A stretch of DNA of 64,000 nt from Gammaproteobacteria bacterium. Its GTDB lineage: Bacteria; Pseudomonadota; Gammaproteobacteria; Eutrophobiales; Eutrophobiaceae. The stretch covers positions 1 through 64,000 of the forward strand of contig JANQNX010000014.1 in NCBI GenBank assembly GCA_028279365.1. The letters run 5' to 3'. Each line of letters starts with the position of its first letter. Positions within the stretch are counted from its first letter, which is position 1. Of this stretch, positions 17,728-26,932 are shown in pieces. The position numbers and the translations under genes were made by a program. Below the pieces are notes generated by a model. The model searched no databases and was not told the DNA's origin. It saw only the letters and a program-made list of their open reading frames with translations.

Positions 17728-17946
17728 TTAACTTTTGCAACCGGCATGCCAATGAAGCCAAAAGATGCATGTAGCGGGTTTATTCGCCGGTTGCATCGCA
17801 TTTTTATTATTATCTTGTGATTGATGTCTCAAAATGTTGGGTTCTGACAGGCAAAGCCATAGAAAAATTAGCGATAGGCCAGTGAACAATAAATAAAATG
17901 CAATGCTGGTTGATGAATATTCATCAAACTGTCGAAATTTCACCAT
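17728..17946 (-). CDS. Small single-helix membrane protein, hypothetical
   Basis: A 72-aa frame with one hydrophobic segment (AFYLLFTGLSLIFLWLCL) and a polar Asn/Gln-rich second half. The ribosome binding site is weak. It lies 27 nt upstream of the previous small membrane protein on the same strand, so the two could be co-transcribed. Family unknown. Confidence 0.45.
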   Translation of the reverse strand: MVKFRQFDEYSSTSIAFYLLFTGLSLIFLWLCLSEPNILRHQSQDNNKNAMQPANKPATCIFWLHWHAGCKS

Positions 17947-17985
17947 CTTTCTGGACTGGGACGTGTGGTTTGTTTTGTATTACGT

Positions 17986-19314
17986 TTAATCCATGACATG
18001 CAATAGGCTTTTTAGCTGTTGAACTGTATTAACAGGTTTTGATTTCACCCCATCTATTTCAACAATGACGGATTCGTTTCCAGACTCTGACAAGTTTAAC
18101 CGTTTGTACCAGCCGGTATAACTCAGCGCAGTTTTCATTAGTTCAGATTGATACAAATTAGATTGACTAATGGATAGATGAAACGTGATTGGCGCCGTTT
18201 GCATTTCCCTGTCTAACAATAATATGCCTGCTTCTTCCATGCGCGAGGTCGCAATCTCCGTCATGGATAAGTAACGTAAGCCATGCTCTGCCATCTTCTG
18301 ATATTGTCCATTGCCGGTGTAGTGGAATAACAAGTTAGCAAACCGTGAGATTGATATGTTCTCATCAATCTGCCTCGGGGTGGAGTTATGTTGAGAGCTG
18401 TTCAACAGGGTTGTGTAGCCTGCCTGTTGGTGCCTGAAATGTTTATTTATGTAGTTTATTGTGGCGCAAGCCAGTTCAAGATAATACGTACGCAACGTTA
18501 CTCGATAGAGTTGTAGTGCAGCACGTGCCATGGCCAGATTGTCGGCTAGATAATAACTTTGTAAGCGCATTGTATCTGCGCACCAACCATTGTTATTTCG
18601 ATAACACTGCTTTGTGATGTTATTCATCGCAGTGTTTGCTAAAAACAAGCTGTTATGATCGAGACAGTATTCGGCATGGGTCGCTAATGCCTCTATCGCC
18701 CAGCCATTGTCCCGGGTCAGGATTCGTTTATCGATTTCAGGTAGTCCGATTTTATGTCGTTCCTGATCGCTTAAGCTGAAATAGTAATGACTATCAACAT
18801 GACCAACTGTATCTTGCTGTGCTTTATAAAAGCTGCCGTGTTTGTTTGCCAGGAAACTCGACATGTAGTGAATAATGTCATGCGTAACATTGAAATAGCG
18901 TTTCAGTTTTGTCTGCGCATAGGCAAGCGCATAAAGCCGAAGGTGTGCGGCTTGTGTCGCCATCGTTTTACGATAATGTGGTCTATCCCATCTTGATTGG
19001 GTTGAATATTGATAGACTCCTCCCCATACCGGATCAATCAGTGCCATTGCGTTATCCAATGTCAGCATGGCCAGGCTTAATTCTTCATCGTCGTTTTCTT
19101 TTGCCATTACTAATGCATATTCGGTGCTATCGCGGTCAATAAATTTGATTGGTGAAAGCAAACCTCCTTGTTCACGATCGGTATTTTTTTGATGCATCTC
19201 AAGCAAACGTTGACGGCATTCATGAGTTAATGCAGGACTGATTGTTGAATAGTGATTAAGTGTTGGCGTTAGTTTCAATGGTTCAATGGCTGTCGTTTTA
19301 AGTAATGTATGCAT
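17986..19314 (-). CDS. YyaL/SSP411-like (alpha/alpha)6-barrel protein without thioredoxin domain
   Basis: A 442-aa protein. Residues 50-240 match the catalytic-like barrel of the YyaL/spermatogenesis-associated protein 20 family: DPVWGGVYQYSTQSRWDRPH, a block of helices, the SFYKAQQDTVGHVDSHYYF segment and RILTRDNGWAIEALA. Usual members are about 680 aa and begin with a thioredoxin-like domain, absent here. The start at 19314 was chosen over 19380 because GAGGAAACC lies just before it and because 19380 would overlap the sortase gene by 56 nt. It is the last gene of the sortase operon, 10 nt after the sortase stop. Reaction unknown. Confidence 0.78.
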   Translation of the reverse strand: MHTLLKTTAIEPLKLTPTLNHYSTISPALTHECRQRLLEMHQKNTDREQGGLLSPIKFIDRDSTEYALVMAKENDDEELSLAMLTLDNAMALIDPVWGGVYQYSTQSRWDRPHYRKTMATQAAHLRLYALAYAQTKLKRYFNVTHDIIHYMSSFLANKHGSFYKAQQDTVGHVDSHYYFSLSDQERHKIGLPEIDKRILTRDNGWAIEALATHAEYCLDHNSLFLANTAMNNITKQCYRNNNGWCADTMRLQSYYLADNLAMARAALQLYRVTLRTYYLELACATINYINKHFRHQQAGYTTLLNSSQHNSTPRQIDENISISRFANLLFHYTGNGQYQKMAEHGLRYLSMTEIATSRMEEAGILLLDREMQTAPITFHLSISQSNLYQSELMKTALSYTGWYKRLNLSESGNESVIVEIDGVKSKPVNTVQQLKSLLHVMD

Positions 19315-19324
19315 GGTTTCCTCG

Positions 19325-19909
19325 TTAGCTGGTAATGACGGGCTCCGGTTCTGCGATGACGACATAGCGCAGGCTGCCACCGGCTGTTAATGCATGAAAC
19401 GGGTAGCAGGTGATTAAAATAAGTTTGTCTGTCTCATCGATAGTAATAAAAGGTGTGCGGTTAGTATCAACAACAAACTGCTGTGTAACTTTATATAGGC
19501 GTTGAGTGTGCTGCGCAGTTTCAAGTAGTAGTGCATCGTTAATATTGATGTGTTTTAGAAAGGCAAAATGCGTATCGCGGTGACCTGATACGATAATGTT
19601 GCCGGACTCATCCGGTCGGGCGCTATTAAAAAGGTGCCCTGGACCGAAAGCCAGGGATGAACCCGTGGCCCCGGCCAGGACGATGTGGCTAATACCAAGT
19701 TGCGGCACACTGAGACGAGCAACCGGCCAGGTATCCGCCCACGGCCAGGGTTTCACCTCCTTTTGACCGTCGAGCGTTTCTGACCATGCTGTTTCCAGGA
19801 GAAACTGTGCCAACACAGCCTTGGTGTGGATATAAGCGCCCTGACTCATAAACCACAAACCACAGAGGGGGAGGAGATAAAGCCAATATTTTTTTATAAA
19901 GATCTGCAT
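19325..19909 (-). CDS. Class GN sortase of the proteobacterial dedicated sortase system
   Basis: A 194-aa inner-membrane transpeptidase. It has an N-terminal membrane anchor (WLYLLPLCGLWFMSQGAY) and the sortase catalytic residues His110 (SGHRDTHF), Cys168 (LILITCYPF) and Arg181 (SLRYVV). In this family the sortase acts on a single dedicated substrate encoded beside it, here the VIT/VWA protein whose stop lies 1 nt upstream. Identity is firm from the catalytic triad and the context. Confidence 0.93.
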   Translation of the reverse strand: MQIFIKKYWLYLLPLCGLWFMSQGAYIHTKAVLAQFLLETAWSETLDGQKEVKPWPWADTWPVARLSVPQLGISHIVLAGATGSSLAFGPGHLFNSARPDESGNIIVSGHRDTHFAFLKHININDALLLETAQHTQRLYKVTQQFVVDTNRTPFITIDETDKLILITCYPFHALTAGGSLRYVVIAEPEPVITS

Positions 19910-19910
19910 A

Positions 19911-22037
19911 CTAGACGCTCAGGCGTGCTGGTGAGTGACGCAGGACTGCGTAAACTAAAAACAGCATCAGTGCTAACAGAAAGTAAAAACGTGAGTCAGT
20001 CGCGGTTGCTGGATAAGCCTGGCCAAACACTTTATTTCTGTCCCAGCCTTCGGGGAGATGCGTCGGGATAGCCTTGGAATCAAGTTTGCTATTTTCAGGT
20101 CGTATCGGCGTAACATCGACGGCGATCAGGCTGGTATAAGCGCTGACCAGATGATGCGTTAAGGCAGTTTCAATAATTTGACTTTTTATCTTATCGAAGT
20201 CGGGTTGACCTTTTTGTTGCATCAGGCTTGCGATTTTATTTCTGGCCCAGAGCGTTGCGATTCCTGAATGCTGTTGTCCGCCGTTTAACTTAAGTTGATG
20301 GTTCCAGGCTTGATTCGCAAGTTGACCAGATATGCTAATTTGTTTTGGCAGCTGTGTTAATTTAGCCGTGACAAGTAGCGGTTCGCCCTGGTAGAGGTCA
20401 ACGATTTTCTCAGGCCACATCTCCGTATTGGTTGCTGGCCAACTGATATGGATATCTTTCAGTACAGGGCTTTCTATCTTCTCGAACAGTGCCAGCATTT
20501 TTGTTTGCACTTCAGTCAGGTCACCAATGTAAGTATGCGTTCCTTTGCCAAAGCTGGCCGCCCTGCGCATGAAATACGAATTGGGTGCCGATCCAATACC
20601 GACAGTAAACAGGCGACTGTTTCCGAGCTTATTCTGAATAATGTTAAATAGCGCCTGTTCGTTACCAATGCTGCCATCGGTCATAAAGATGACCTGGCGC
20701 AATAATTTTTCGTTTGCATTATTCGACAATGCCGCATTCATGGCCGTTGCCATCTCTGTGCCGCCGTTAGCTTGTAATGAAGCAACATAGGTCAGGGCCT
20801 GATCAATGTTGGCGTTGTTAACGCGCCGGGGTTGACTGAACAAGGCCGAGGTATAGGAATTAAATTGAATAACGTTAAATGTATCGCCGCTGTGTAATCG
20901 GTTTAGCGCCAGCGATAATGCAGACTTGGCTTGCAGGATGGATTGTCCGCCCATGGAACCGGACGTATCGATGACAAAGATAATTTCCCGATTGAGTTTA
21001 TTAGTCTGTTTTGCTTCTGGTGGTAACAGCATGACCATGGCATAGATTTCTCCGTCTTTTTGTTCAGTAAAAAAGGCGGCGCGGGGTGCATTATCCGTGG
21101 TGGGTCGCCAATGCAGTTCGAAGTCGCGATTCGCTAACGTGGTTTCATTATTTAATTTGATGTAATGGTTTGAATCTTGTTGAATAACATCAACCTGGTG
21201 GTAGCGGCTATCGATTTTTTCTAATTCGAGGCCCGCATCTAACGCAATGGTGATAGACACTGGATTTTTACGCGTGCTGTGTTCTGATAGGAGCGGTGGC
21301 GTGATTTGTGATGCATCGGGTACCTGATCGGTATTCTGTGCCCAGCCATTACCATTGAACTCGCTTACATTATTCGTCTCGAATAACACTGGTGTACCCG
21401 GGATATAACGGGGGCCAACTACCATCGGGAAGCGCAGAGAAAATTCGCCACTGTCATAATTGACCACTTGCTGATACTCGATTTGAATCTCCACCGATTC
21501 ATGCGGGGGGATATTGACTACCGAGTTAGTAAAGATATTGGGACGCTGTTGTTCTGTTAAGGCCGCACGCTTACCTTGTTGCTTTGCCTGTTGGTAGACT
21601 TTTTTCGCTTCCTGCCTTTCTTTAATCTTACCTTCAATGATGCGCTCATTAACCTTGATGCGCATATGATCAACGGCCGCATTTTCCGGTAACGGGAAGA
21701 CATAAATACCTTCCTGCCATTGATCGGTGGTATTTGTGAATTGCTGTGTCAGACGAACTCGATTAATCATGCCTGTGACTTGCATGTTAACGACAGTATT
21801 GAGTATTGGCGCGTTGCGATAGCGTTGCTCATTGTTAAATAACAATGAGCCTTGTCCTACTTCGTTTAAGTGATTGATGGTCACTAACTCAGACGTTGTA
21901 AGATTGCCGGAGACTGTCTCGGCGTGAGCAGTTCGACTATTGGTAATAAGCGCAGTGATTAGGGCAAGGCTGATGAATACCATCAGCCCGGTAATGCCGA
22001 GAAACTGCCTCATACTTAAGTGTGTCTTCGTCGTCAT
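19911..22037 (-). CDS. Dedicated sortase target protein with VIT and VWA domains
   Basis: A 708-aa exported protein, known as marine proteobacterial sortase target. N-terminal signal/anchor (FLGITGLMVFISLALITALI), then a VIT domain (about 60-190, RVRLTQQFTNTTDQWQEG), a VWA domain with a MIDAS motif (FVIDTSGSMGG, about 353-363, with later TDGSIGN) and a C-terminal sorting signal: YPATA followed by a hydrophobic helix (FYFLLALMLFLVYAVL) and a basic end (RHSPAR). The motif deviates from LPxTG-type signals by Tyr in place of Leu and Ala in place of Gly. Likely anchored by the sortase encoded next. Confidence 0.92.
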   Translation of the reverse strand: MTTKTHLSMRQFLGITGLMVFISLALITALITNSRTAHAETVSGNLTTSELVTINHLNEVGQGSLLFNNEQRYRNAPILNTVVNMQVTGMINRVRLTQQFTNTTDQWQEGIYVFPLPENAAVDHMRIKVNERIIEGKIKERQEAKKVYQQAKQQGKRAALTEQQRPNIFTNSVVNIPPHESVEIQIEYQQVVNYDSGEFSLRFPMVVGPRYIPGTPVLFETNNVSEFNGNGWAQNTDQVPDASQITPPLLSEHSTRKNPVSITIALDAGLELEKIDSRYHQVDVIQQDSNHYIKLNNETTLANRDFELHWRPTTDNAPRAAFFTEQKDGEIYAMVMLLPPEAKQTNKLNREIIFVIDTSGSMGGQSILQAKSALSLALNRLHSGDTFNVIQFNSYTSALFSQPRRVNNANIDQALTYVASLQANGGTEMATAMNAALSNNANEKLLRQVIFMTDGSIGNEQALFNIIQNKLGNSRLFTVGIGSAPNSYFMRRAASFGKGTHTYIGDLTEVQTKMLALFEKIESPVLKDIHISWPATNTEMWPEKIVDLYQGEPLLVTAKLTQLPKQISISGQLANQAWNHQLKLNGGQQHSGIATLWARNKIASLMQQKGQPDFDKIKSQIIETALTHHLVSAYTSLIAVDVTPIRPENSKLDSKAIPTHLPEGWDRNKVFGQAYPATATDSRFYFLLALMLFLVYAVLRHSPARLSV

Positions 22038-22042
22038 CAGGA

Positions 22043-22756
22043 TTAGGCCTCTTGATCCAATGTCAGCCGGATGCTGACTCGACGGTCGAACATATAGTCT
22101 TCTTTATTATTCTTTAACGATTGTGCATATCGTTCGCCATAGGCATGACTTTGTATCCGTTTACTCGATATACCTGCCTGTCTGAATTGCTTATGAACCT
22201 GTTCAATACGTTGTTGACTTAAACGCAGGTTGTAATGATCGGAACCACGTTCATCCGCAAAGCCTGATATCTGAATGGTAATTTCCGGATAGGGCTTTAC
22301 CAGTTCGGCCAGTTGTTGAATACGTGGTAACACATCGCTGTGGATGGACGCATCATCGGTTTTAAAGAAGATATCATAGGCGATGCCATCGCTTAGCGAT
22401 TCCAGTGACTGGATTTGTTGATTGAGCATGACCTTTTGGAATTCCGTTTCAAATTGTCGTTTGGTTTCAGTAAGTTCGTTTTGGCTATAGGCTAATTCGA
22501 GGCTCTTGGCATTGAGTTCCTTTTCCAGTCGGGCAATATGCTGTTTGCTATCAGCTTGTTTGCTGCCGAACCATCCGCCGCCTGCAGCACCGATGACTGC
22601 CCCGGGAGGCCCGGCTAATAAGCCACCGATTAATGCACCTAATCCAAATCCCCTGGGCGTTTCAGTATCTTGAGGAGTGTGAGAGATGTCGTCTGCTCTT
22701 ACTGTAGTTTGAAATAGCAATAGCGTGCTTATGAATAGTGGTATTAATGTTTTCAT
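22043..22756 (-). CDS. pdsO: OmpA-family protein of the dedicated sortase system (PdsO-like)
   Basis: A 237-aa exported protein. The signal peptide MKTLIPLFISTLLLFQTTVRA supports the ATG at 22756 with GGAGAAACC upstream; the frame is open a further 37 codons but that part looks non-coding. A glycine-zipper segment (LGALIGGLLAGPPGAVIG) is followed by a coiled coil (85-125) and an OmpA-like peptidoglycan-binding domain with ISGFADERGSDHYNLRLSQQR. It is the first gene of the sortase operon, 5 nt before the target gene. The name follows the known family arrangement. Confidence 0.85.
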   Translation of the reverse strand: MKTLIPLFISTLLLFQTTVRADDISHTPQDTETPRGFGLGALIGGLLAGPPGAVIGAAGGGWFGSKQADSKQHIARLEKELNAKSLELAYSQNELTETKRQFETEFQKVMLNQQIQSLESLSDGIAYDIFFKTDDASIHSDVLPRIQQLAELVKPYPEITIQISGFADERGSDHYNLRLSQQRIEQVHKQFRQAGISSKRIQSHAYGERYAQSLKNNKEDYMFDRRVSIRLTLDQEA

Positions 22757-22941
22757 GCTGGTTTCTCCTGAGTATTGAATGTCGAGGTTTATTAAAACCT
22801 GGAGAAATGGCAGTGACGGGGTGGCTTTCAGGCAAAGTACTGATGAATTGTGGCAAAAAAAGGGCAATTGCCCGGTCAGCTATTCAAATCAAGCTAATAG
22901 CACTTTAAAGTACGGGTAGATTTTGAAGGATAGCCGAACAC

Positions 22942-23631
22942 ATGCCGAAACAGATTGTGCTGGTCGAAGACGAACCGATATTGCGCGAAAACTATGCAAA
23001 AGCCATCGCTGCGGAGGGCTATGCTGTTACCTGTTGTGAAAGTAAAACTGAGGCGTTGGCTGTTTTTGCGAAGCAGTTACCGGATCTGGCCTTGTTGGAT
23101 ATTGGCCTGGGTGATGATGTTGAGGCGGGGTTTGATCTCTGTCGCGAACTGCGTTCATTATCCAAAACATTGCCTATCATTTTTCTTACTGCGCGGGATT
23201 CGGATTTCGATACGATTTCCGGTTTGCGCCTCGGTGCGGATGATTATCTCAGTAAAGATGCCAGCATGCCTCATATCCTGGCACGCATTGCGGCGCTATT
23301 TCGTCGTATCCATGCTTTGCAAGTGAATAATGATGAGGATGCGCTGATAAAGCTTGGCCAATTAAGTCTGGATACTTCACGTTTCCGGGTTGCATGGGAT
23401 GCAAACGAAGTTGAGTTGAGTTTGACCGAGTTTTGGATGTTGCATTCTTTGACGCAGCGGGCCGGTCATGTAAAGAGTCGTGAGCAGTTAATGCGCGATT
23501 CAAATATCTATGTCGATGATGGTACGATCACTTCTCATATCAAGCGCATCAGAAAAAAATTTAAACAGGTCGATACCAGCTTTGATCATATCGAAACCGT
23601 GTATGGCGTCGGCTATCGATGGAAAGTGTAA
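22942..23631 (+). CDS. pdsR: Response regulator of the dedicated sortase system (PdsR-like)
   Basis: A 229-aa OmpR-type regulator. Receiver domain: acidic pair at residues 10-11 (VLVEDEP), phosphoacceptor Asp53 (LALLDIGLG), FLTARD and a Lys in DDYLSKDAS. A C-terminal winged-helix DNA-binding domain ends in HIETVYGVGYRWKV. It is divergent from the sortase operon (185 nt between starts), which it probably controls, and precedes its kinase by 13 nt. Confidence 0.9.
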   Translation: MPKQIVLVEDEPILRENYAKAIAAEGYAVTCCESKTEALAVFAKQLPDLALLDIGLGDDVEAGFDLCRELRSLSKTLPIIFLTARDSDFDTISGLRLGADDYLSKDASMPHILARIAALFRRIHALQVNNDEDALIKLGQLSLDTSRFRVAWDANEVELSLTEFWMLHSLTQRAGHVKSREQLMRDSNIYVDDGTITSHIKRIRKKFKQVDTSFDHIETVYGVGYRWKV

Positions 23632-23644
23632 TCATTAGCTGACC

Positions 23645-25717
23645 GTGATGAATCAGACCGCCACGCGTTTTTCGCTAAAACGAAAACTACTATTGGTATC
23701 GGCGGCGGTATTGATTATCCCTTATATGGGTTTTGACTATCTGCGGCAGATGGAAAGCTATCTGCGAGATACGTTAGAGTCATCACTGGTTGATACGGCT
23801 TATGCCGTAGCTGGCGGATTAAATAATGATTATTCGTTATTTAATAGTTATTCTTCCGCTAAAGACAATGGCCTGTTCATCCACGAATTAAATCATACCG
23901 TTCAGTTAGACGGTTATACTGCTGAATGGATTGCCTACCTTGATTGGTCTAATACCTATCAGTCTGAAACCAGCGAAGACAGTTTTAAATTAATTGCCAG
24001 CACGGATGACAACTACTATTACGTACTCATCCAAGTGAATGACAATGTCTTACGTTATACCTCGCCGGAAAACAAAAATGGAATCGATGGCGATCATCTG
24101 GTTATGGTATTTACCGATAAGCAGTATCAATTGGATCGATACTATTTTGTGCCCACCGGCCCGGGCAGTCTACTTCCATTTCGCTATGAACAACGTTTTG
24201 ATGAATATGGTGTTGAAACTGAGGTGCAGCTGGACGTTACCAACATTACTGCAGTATGGCAAAAGGTTGAGCATGGTTACAACATCGAAATAAAGATCCC
24301 GGAATATATGATTGGTGAAAAGCTGGGATTTATCCTGCGTGATGTCGATCAAGCTAGTCCCGATAGTAACTATGATACTGTTGCCACGGCAAGAGCAGAG
24401 ACCTTTTTACGGCCAAATAGCCTGTTGCGTTCTTCACCAGAGATCCAGAATATTATTTTGACGCAAGGTCGAAGCGAAGGGCGTCGTATCTGGGTGCTGG
24501 ATCAATTTGGTCAGGTACTGGCCAGTGACGGCAGCCTGAAACGCAGCTTTCCGGAAAACGCATTTAATATACTGTATACGCTATTATTGCCACCGGCCTA
24601 TGATCAGTTTAAAGACGACCTGGCCGGTGCCTCGCGTTTACAGGGTGACGAAGTGGCGTCGGCATTAACTGGCCATGCCGCAACACGTTGGCGTTCTTCT
24701 CCAGATAAAAAGGCCGTCATTGTTTCCGCCGCGACGCCAATCTGGCTGGGTGACAGTGTTGCGGGCGCTGTGGTCGTAGAAGAAACCACCAACAATATTC
24801 AGATCATGCAACGGCAGGTACTGGCAAACCTGTTTAATAAGACTTTATTAATATTTTTGATTGTCGTCGTGTTATTGCTATGGTTTGCAGGGCGTTTGTC
24901 TTCACGTTTGATCCGCTTAAATAAAGAAACCAGTGCAGCGATTGACGAGTATGGCAAGGTCTCAGGTGAGTTTATTCCGAGCAATGCAAACGATGAAATC
25001 GGAGAACTTTCAAGAAGTTTTAGTCAGATGCTGGAACGACTGCAGCATTATCATCGTTACCTGGAAGGTATGGCCGGGCGCTTATCGCATGAATTAAAAA
25101 CGCCGATGGCAATCGTGCGTTCTTCGCTGGATCGTCTAAAGGAAGAGCAAGACGAACAGCAGCGACAGGCCACCTTGCTTGCTGCCGATGAGGGATTACA
25201 GCGGCTACAAACTATATTGTCTCGGCTTAGTGAAGCCGCACGGCTTGAGCAGGCGTTGCAGGAAGCAGAAAAACAGATGGTGGATATTAATGCTTTTTTA
25301 TCGGAGTGTATCGAGGCTTATCGTCTGGCTTATCCTGATCATAAGTTTGAGCTCGAGTTACCTGATGCAAGAGTCGAACGTTCTATTAATCGTGATTTGT
25401 TTTATCAGATGCTGGATAAGTTTGTCAGCAATGCGACCGGCTTTTCCAGACCAGATAGCCCCGTCATTATTCAGTTATCTAAACAAGACATTAGCTGTGT
25501 GATTACTATTTCCAACTATGGCCCACTGTTGCCAGAGGGCATGGAACAGGATCTATTTCATTCCATGATTTCGATTCGTGATAAACGTAGCAGTGAGACC
25601 CCGCATCTTGGCCTAGGTCTGTTTGTTGCCAGATTGGTCGCTGAGTTTCATCAGTTCAGTCTGAGTGCGAATAATCTGGATAGTGATGACGGTGTTTGTA
25701 TCAAGATAGAGCTATAA
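23645..25717 (+). CDS. pdsS: Sensor histidine kinase of the dedicated sortase system (PdsS-like)
   Basis: A 690-aa membrane kinase. Two membrane helices (about 14-30 and 396-416) enclose a large periplasmic sensor region of about 370 residues. HAMP-like linker, then HisKA with the phosphoacceptor His in GRLSHELKTPMAIVR, and a HATPase domain with an N-box-like DKFVSNATGFS and G-rich LGLGLFVARLV. Partner of the regulator just upstream. GTG 23645 or ATG 23648 may start it. The sensor region fits the kinase found with class GN sortases. Confidence 0.9.
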   Translation: MMNQTATRFSLKRKLLLVSAAVLIIPYMGFDYLRQMESYLRDTLESSLVDTAYAVAGGLNNDYSLFNSYSSAKDNGLFIHELNHTVQLDGYTAEWIAYLDWSNTYQSETSEDSFKLIASTDDNYYYVLIQVNDNVLRYTSPENKNGIDGDHLVMVFTDKQYQLDRYYFVPTGPGSLLPFRYEQRFDEYGVETEVQLDVTNITAVWQKVEHGYNIEIKIPEYMIGEKLGFILRDVDQASPDSNYDTVATARAETFLRPNSLLRSSPEIQNIILTQGRSEGRRIWVLDQFGQVLASDGSLKRSFPENAFNILYTLLLPPAYDQFKDDLAGASRLQGDEVASALTGHAATRWRSSPDKKAVIVSAATPIWLGDSVAGAVVVEETTNNIQIMQRQVLANLFNKTLLIFLIVVVLLLWFAGRLSSRLIRLNKETSAAIDEYGKVSGEFIPSNANDEIGELSRSFSQMLERLQHYHRYLEGMAGRLSHELKTPMAIVRSSLDRLKEEQDEQQRQATLLAADEGLQRLQTILSRLSEAARLEQALQEAEKQMVDINAFLSECIEAYRLAYPDHKFELELPDARVERSINRDLFYQMLDKFVSNATGFSRPDSPVIIQLSKQDISCVITISNYGPLLPEGMEQDLFHSMISIRDKRSSETPHLGLGLFVARLVAEFHQFSLSANNLDSDDGVCIKIEL

Positions 25718-25786
25718 AACGTATTCAAAAAGTTATTGTCAATTAGTTATTCTTCAATGAAAGAGTAGCCTGTTCTGATTGTTACT

Positions 25787-26932
25787 TTAACGACTGGTAA
25801 GTTTTAATTCTATACGTCGATTACGCGCATAGGCCTCCGCTGTTTCTGCCGTATCGGCGGGATGGTTTTCGGCGAAGCCGGTTGCTGCCATGCGGTTCCC
25901 CGGAATACCATTTTTCATCATTTCCCGGACAATACTGATGGCGCGTGCCGAAGAGAGCTCCCAGTTTGATTTAAAGCGATCGCTACTGATGGGTCGCTTA
26001 TCGGTATGTCCATCAATACGGAGTATCCAGTCAAGATCGTTGGGTATGACCTGCGCGATATCTTTGAGTGTGTTTGCGAGTTTTTTTACTTGCTGTTGGC
26101 CGGCAACACCGAGTTCATCTGAACCGGATTCAAACAATAATTCAGACGGAAACACAAACCGATCACCTTCAATACGAATATCGGGATAATCACTTAACGT
26201 CTCTCGTAAATGGCCAAAAAACTCTGAACGATATCGTTGTAATAGCTGTGCCTTACTGGCCAGCGCGGTGTTCAGGCGTGTACCAAGGTCATCAATAACA
26301 AGTTGTTTCTCTGCAATATCTTTTTCTGCTACTTCTAACGCGCTTGCCAAGACTGAGAGTTGTTGTCGCAGCTCTTCCAATTGTTGATTCAATAATTCCA
26401 TTTGCGCAATATTGCGAACATTCAGTTCGCTTTTTTCTTGTAGCTTTTGTCGGATTAAGTCATGTTCTGCGATTTGTTTTTCAAGTTCTGCTTGTATGCG
26501 ATCACGTAGTGCGGTAAGCGCTGCGATATCAAGTTGCAGTGTTTCAATCACGTTCAGTTGTTCAGTAATCGTATTTCCCTGTTCTTCAATCGTTGTATTA
26601 CGCTGTGAGAGCAGCGTAGTTTTCTCTGTAATCGTTTGTTGTTGAGTGTTGATACGTGACCTGGCTTCATCCAGGTTTGCTGTTCTAACAGCCAATAGTT
26701 TCTCAAGTCGATCAGTTTCGGCCTGTTCCAATGAAAGTATTTCAGCAAGATGACTGATGCGGGTACTGAGCTCGGCCAACGCCTCATCGCGCCCAGTCAG
26801 TGCTGTGCTTAATACCAGATGTCCTAATACAGCAAGTAATAGGGCAAACACGACGACCATCAATAAGGAAGCCGTTGCATCAACAAAGGCAGGCCAAATA
26901 TCAAGCGGGCGTCGACGACGAAGTGCGGTCAT
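25787..26932 (-). CDS. MotB/OmpA-like membrane protein with coiled coil
   Basis: A 381-aa protein. A single membrane helix near the N-terminus holds Asp18 in FVDATASLLMVVVFALLLAV, at the position of the proton-carrying Asp of MotB/ExbD/TolR stators. A long periplasmic coiled coil (about 50-225) is followed by an OmpA-like peptidoglycan-binding domain (about 245-381, ILRIDGHTDKRPIS and NRRIELKLTSR). Its ATG overlaps the stop of the MotA-like gene by one base. The pair should form a proton-driven stator complex outside flagella; no flagellar or tol genes are near. Confidence 0.85.
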   Translation of the reverse strand: MTALRRRRPLDIWPAFVDATASLLMVVVFALLLAVLGHLVLSTALTGRDEALAELSTRISHLAEILSLEQAETDRLEKLLAVRTANLDEARSRINTQQQTITEKTTLLSQRNTTIEEQGNTITEQLNVIETLQLDIAALTALRDRIQAELEKQIAEHDLIRQKLQEKSELNVRNIAQMELLNQQLEELRQQLSVLASALEVAEKDIAEKQLVIDDLGTRLNTALASKAQLLQRYRSEFFGHLRETLSDYPDIRIEGDRFVFPSELLFESGSDELGVAGQQQVKKLANTLKDIAQVIPNDLDWILRIDGHTDKRPISSDRFKSNWELSSARAISIVREMMKNGIPGNRMAATGFAENHPADTAETAEAYARNRRIELKLTSR

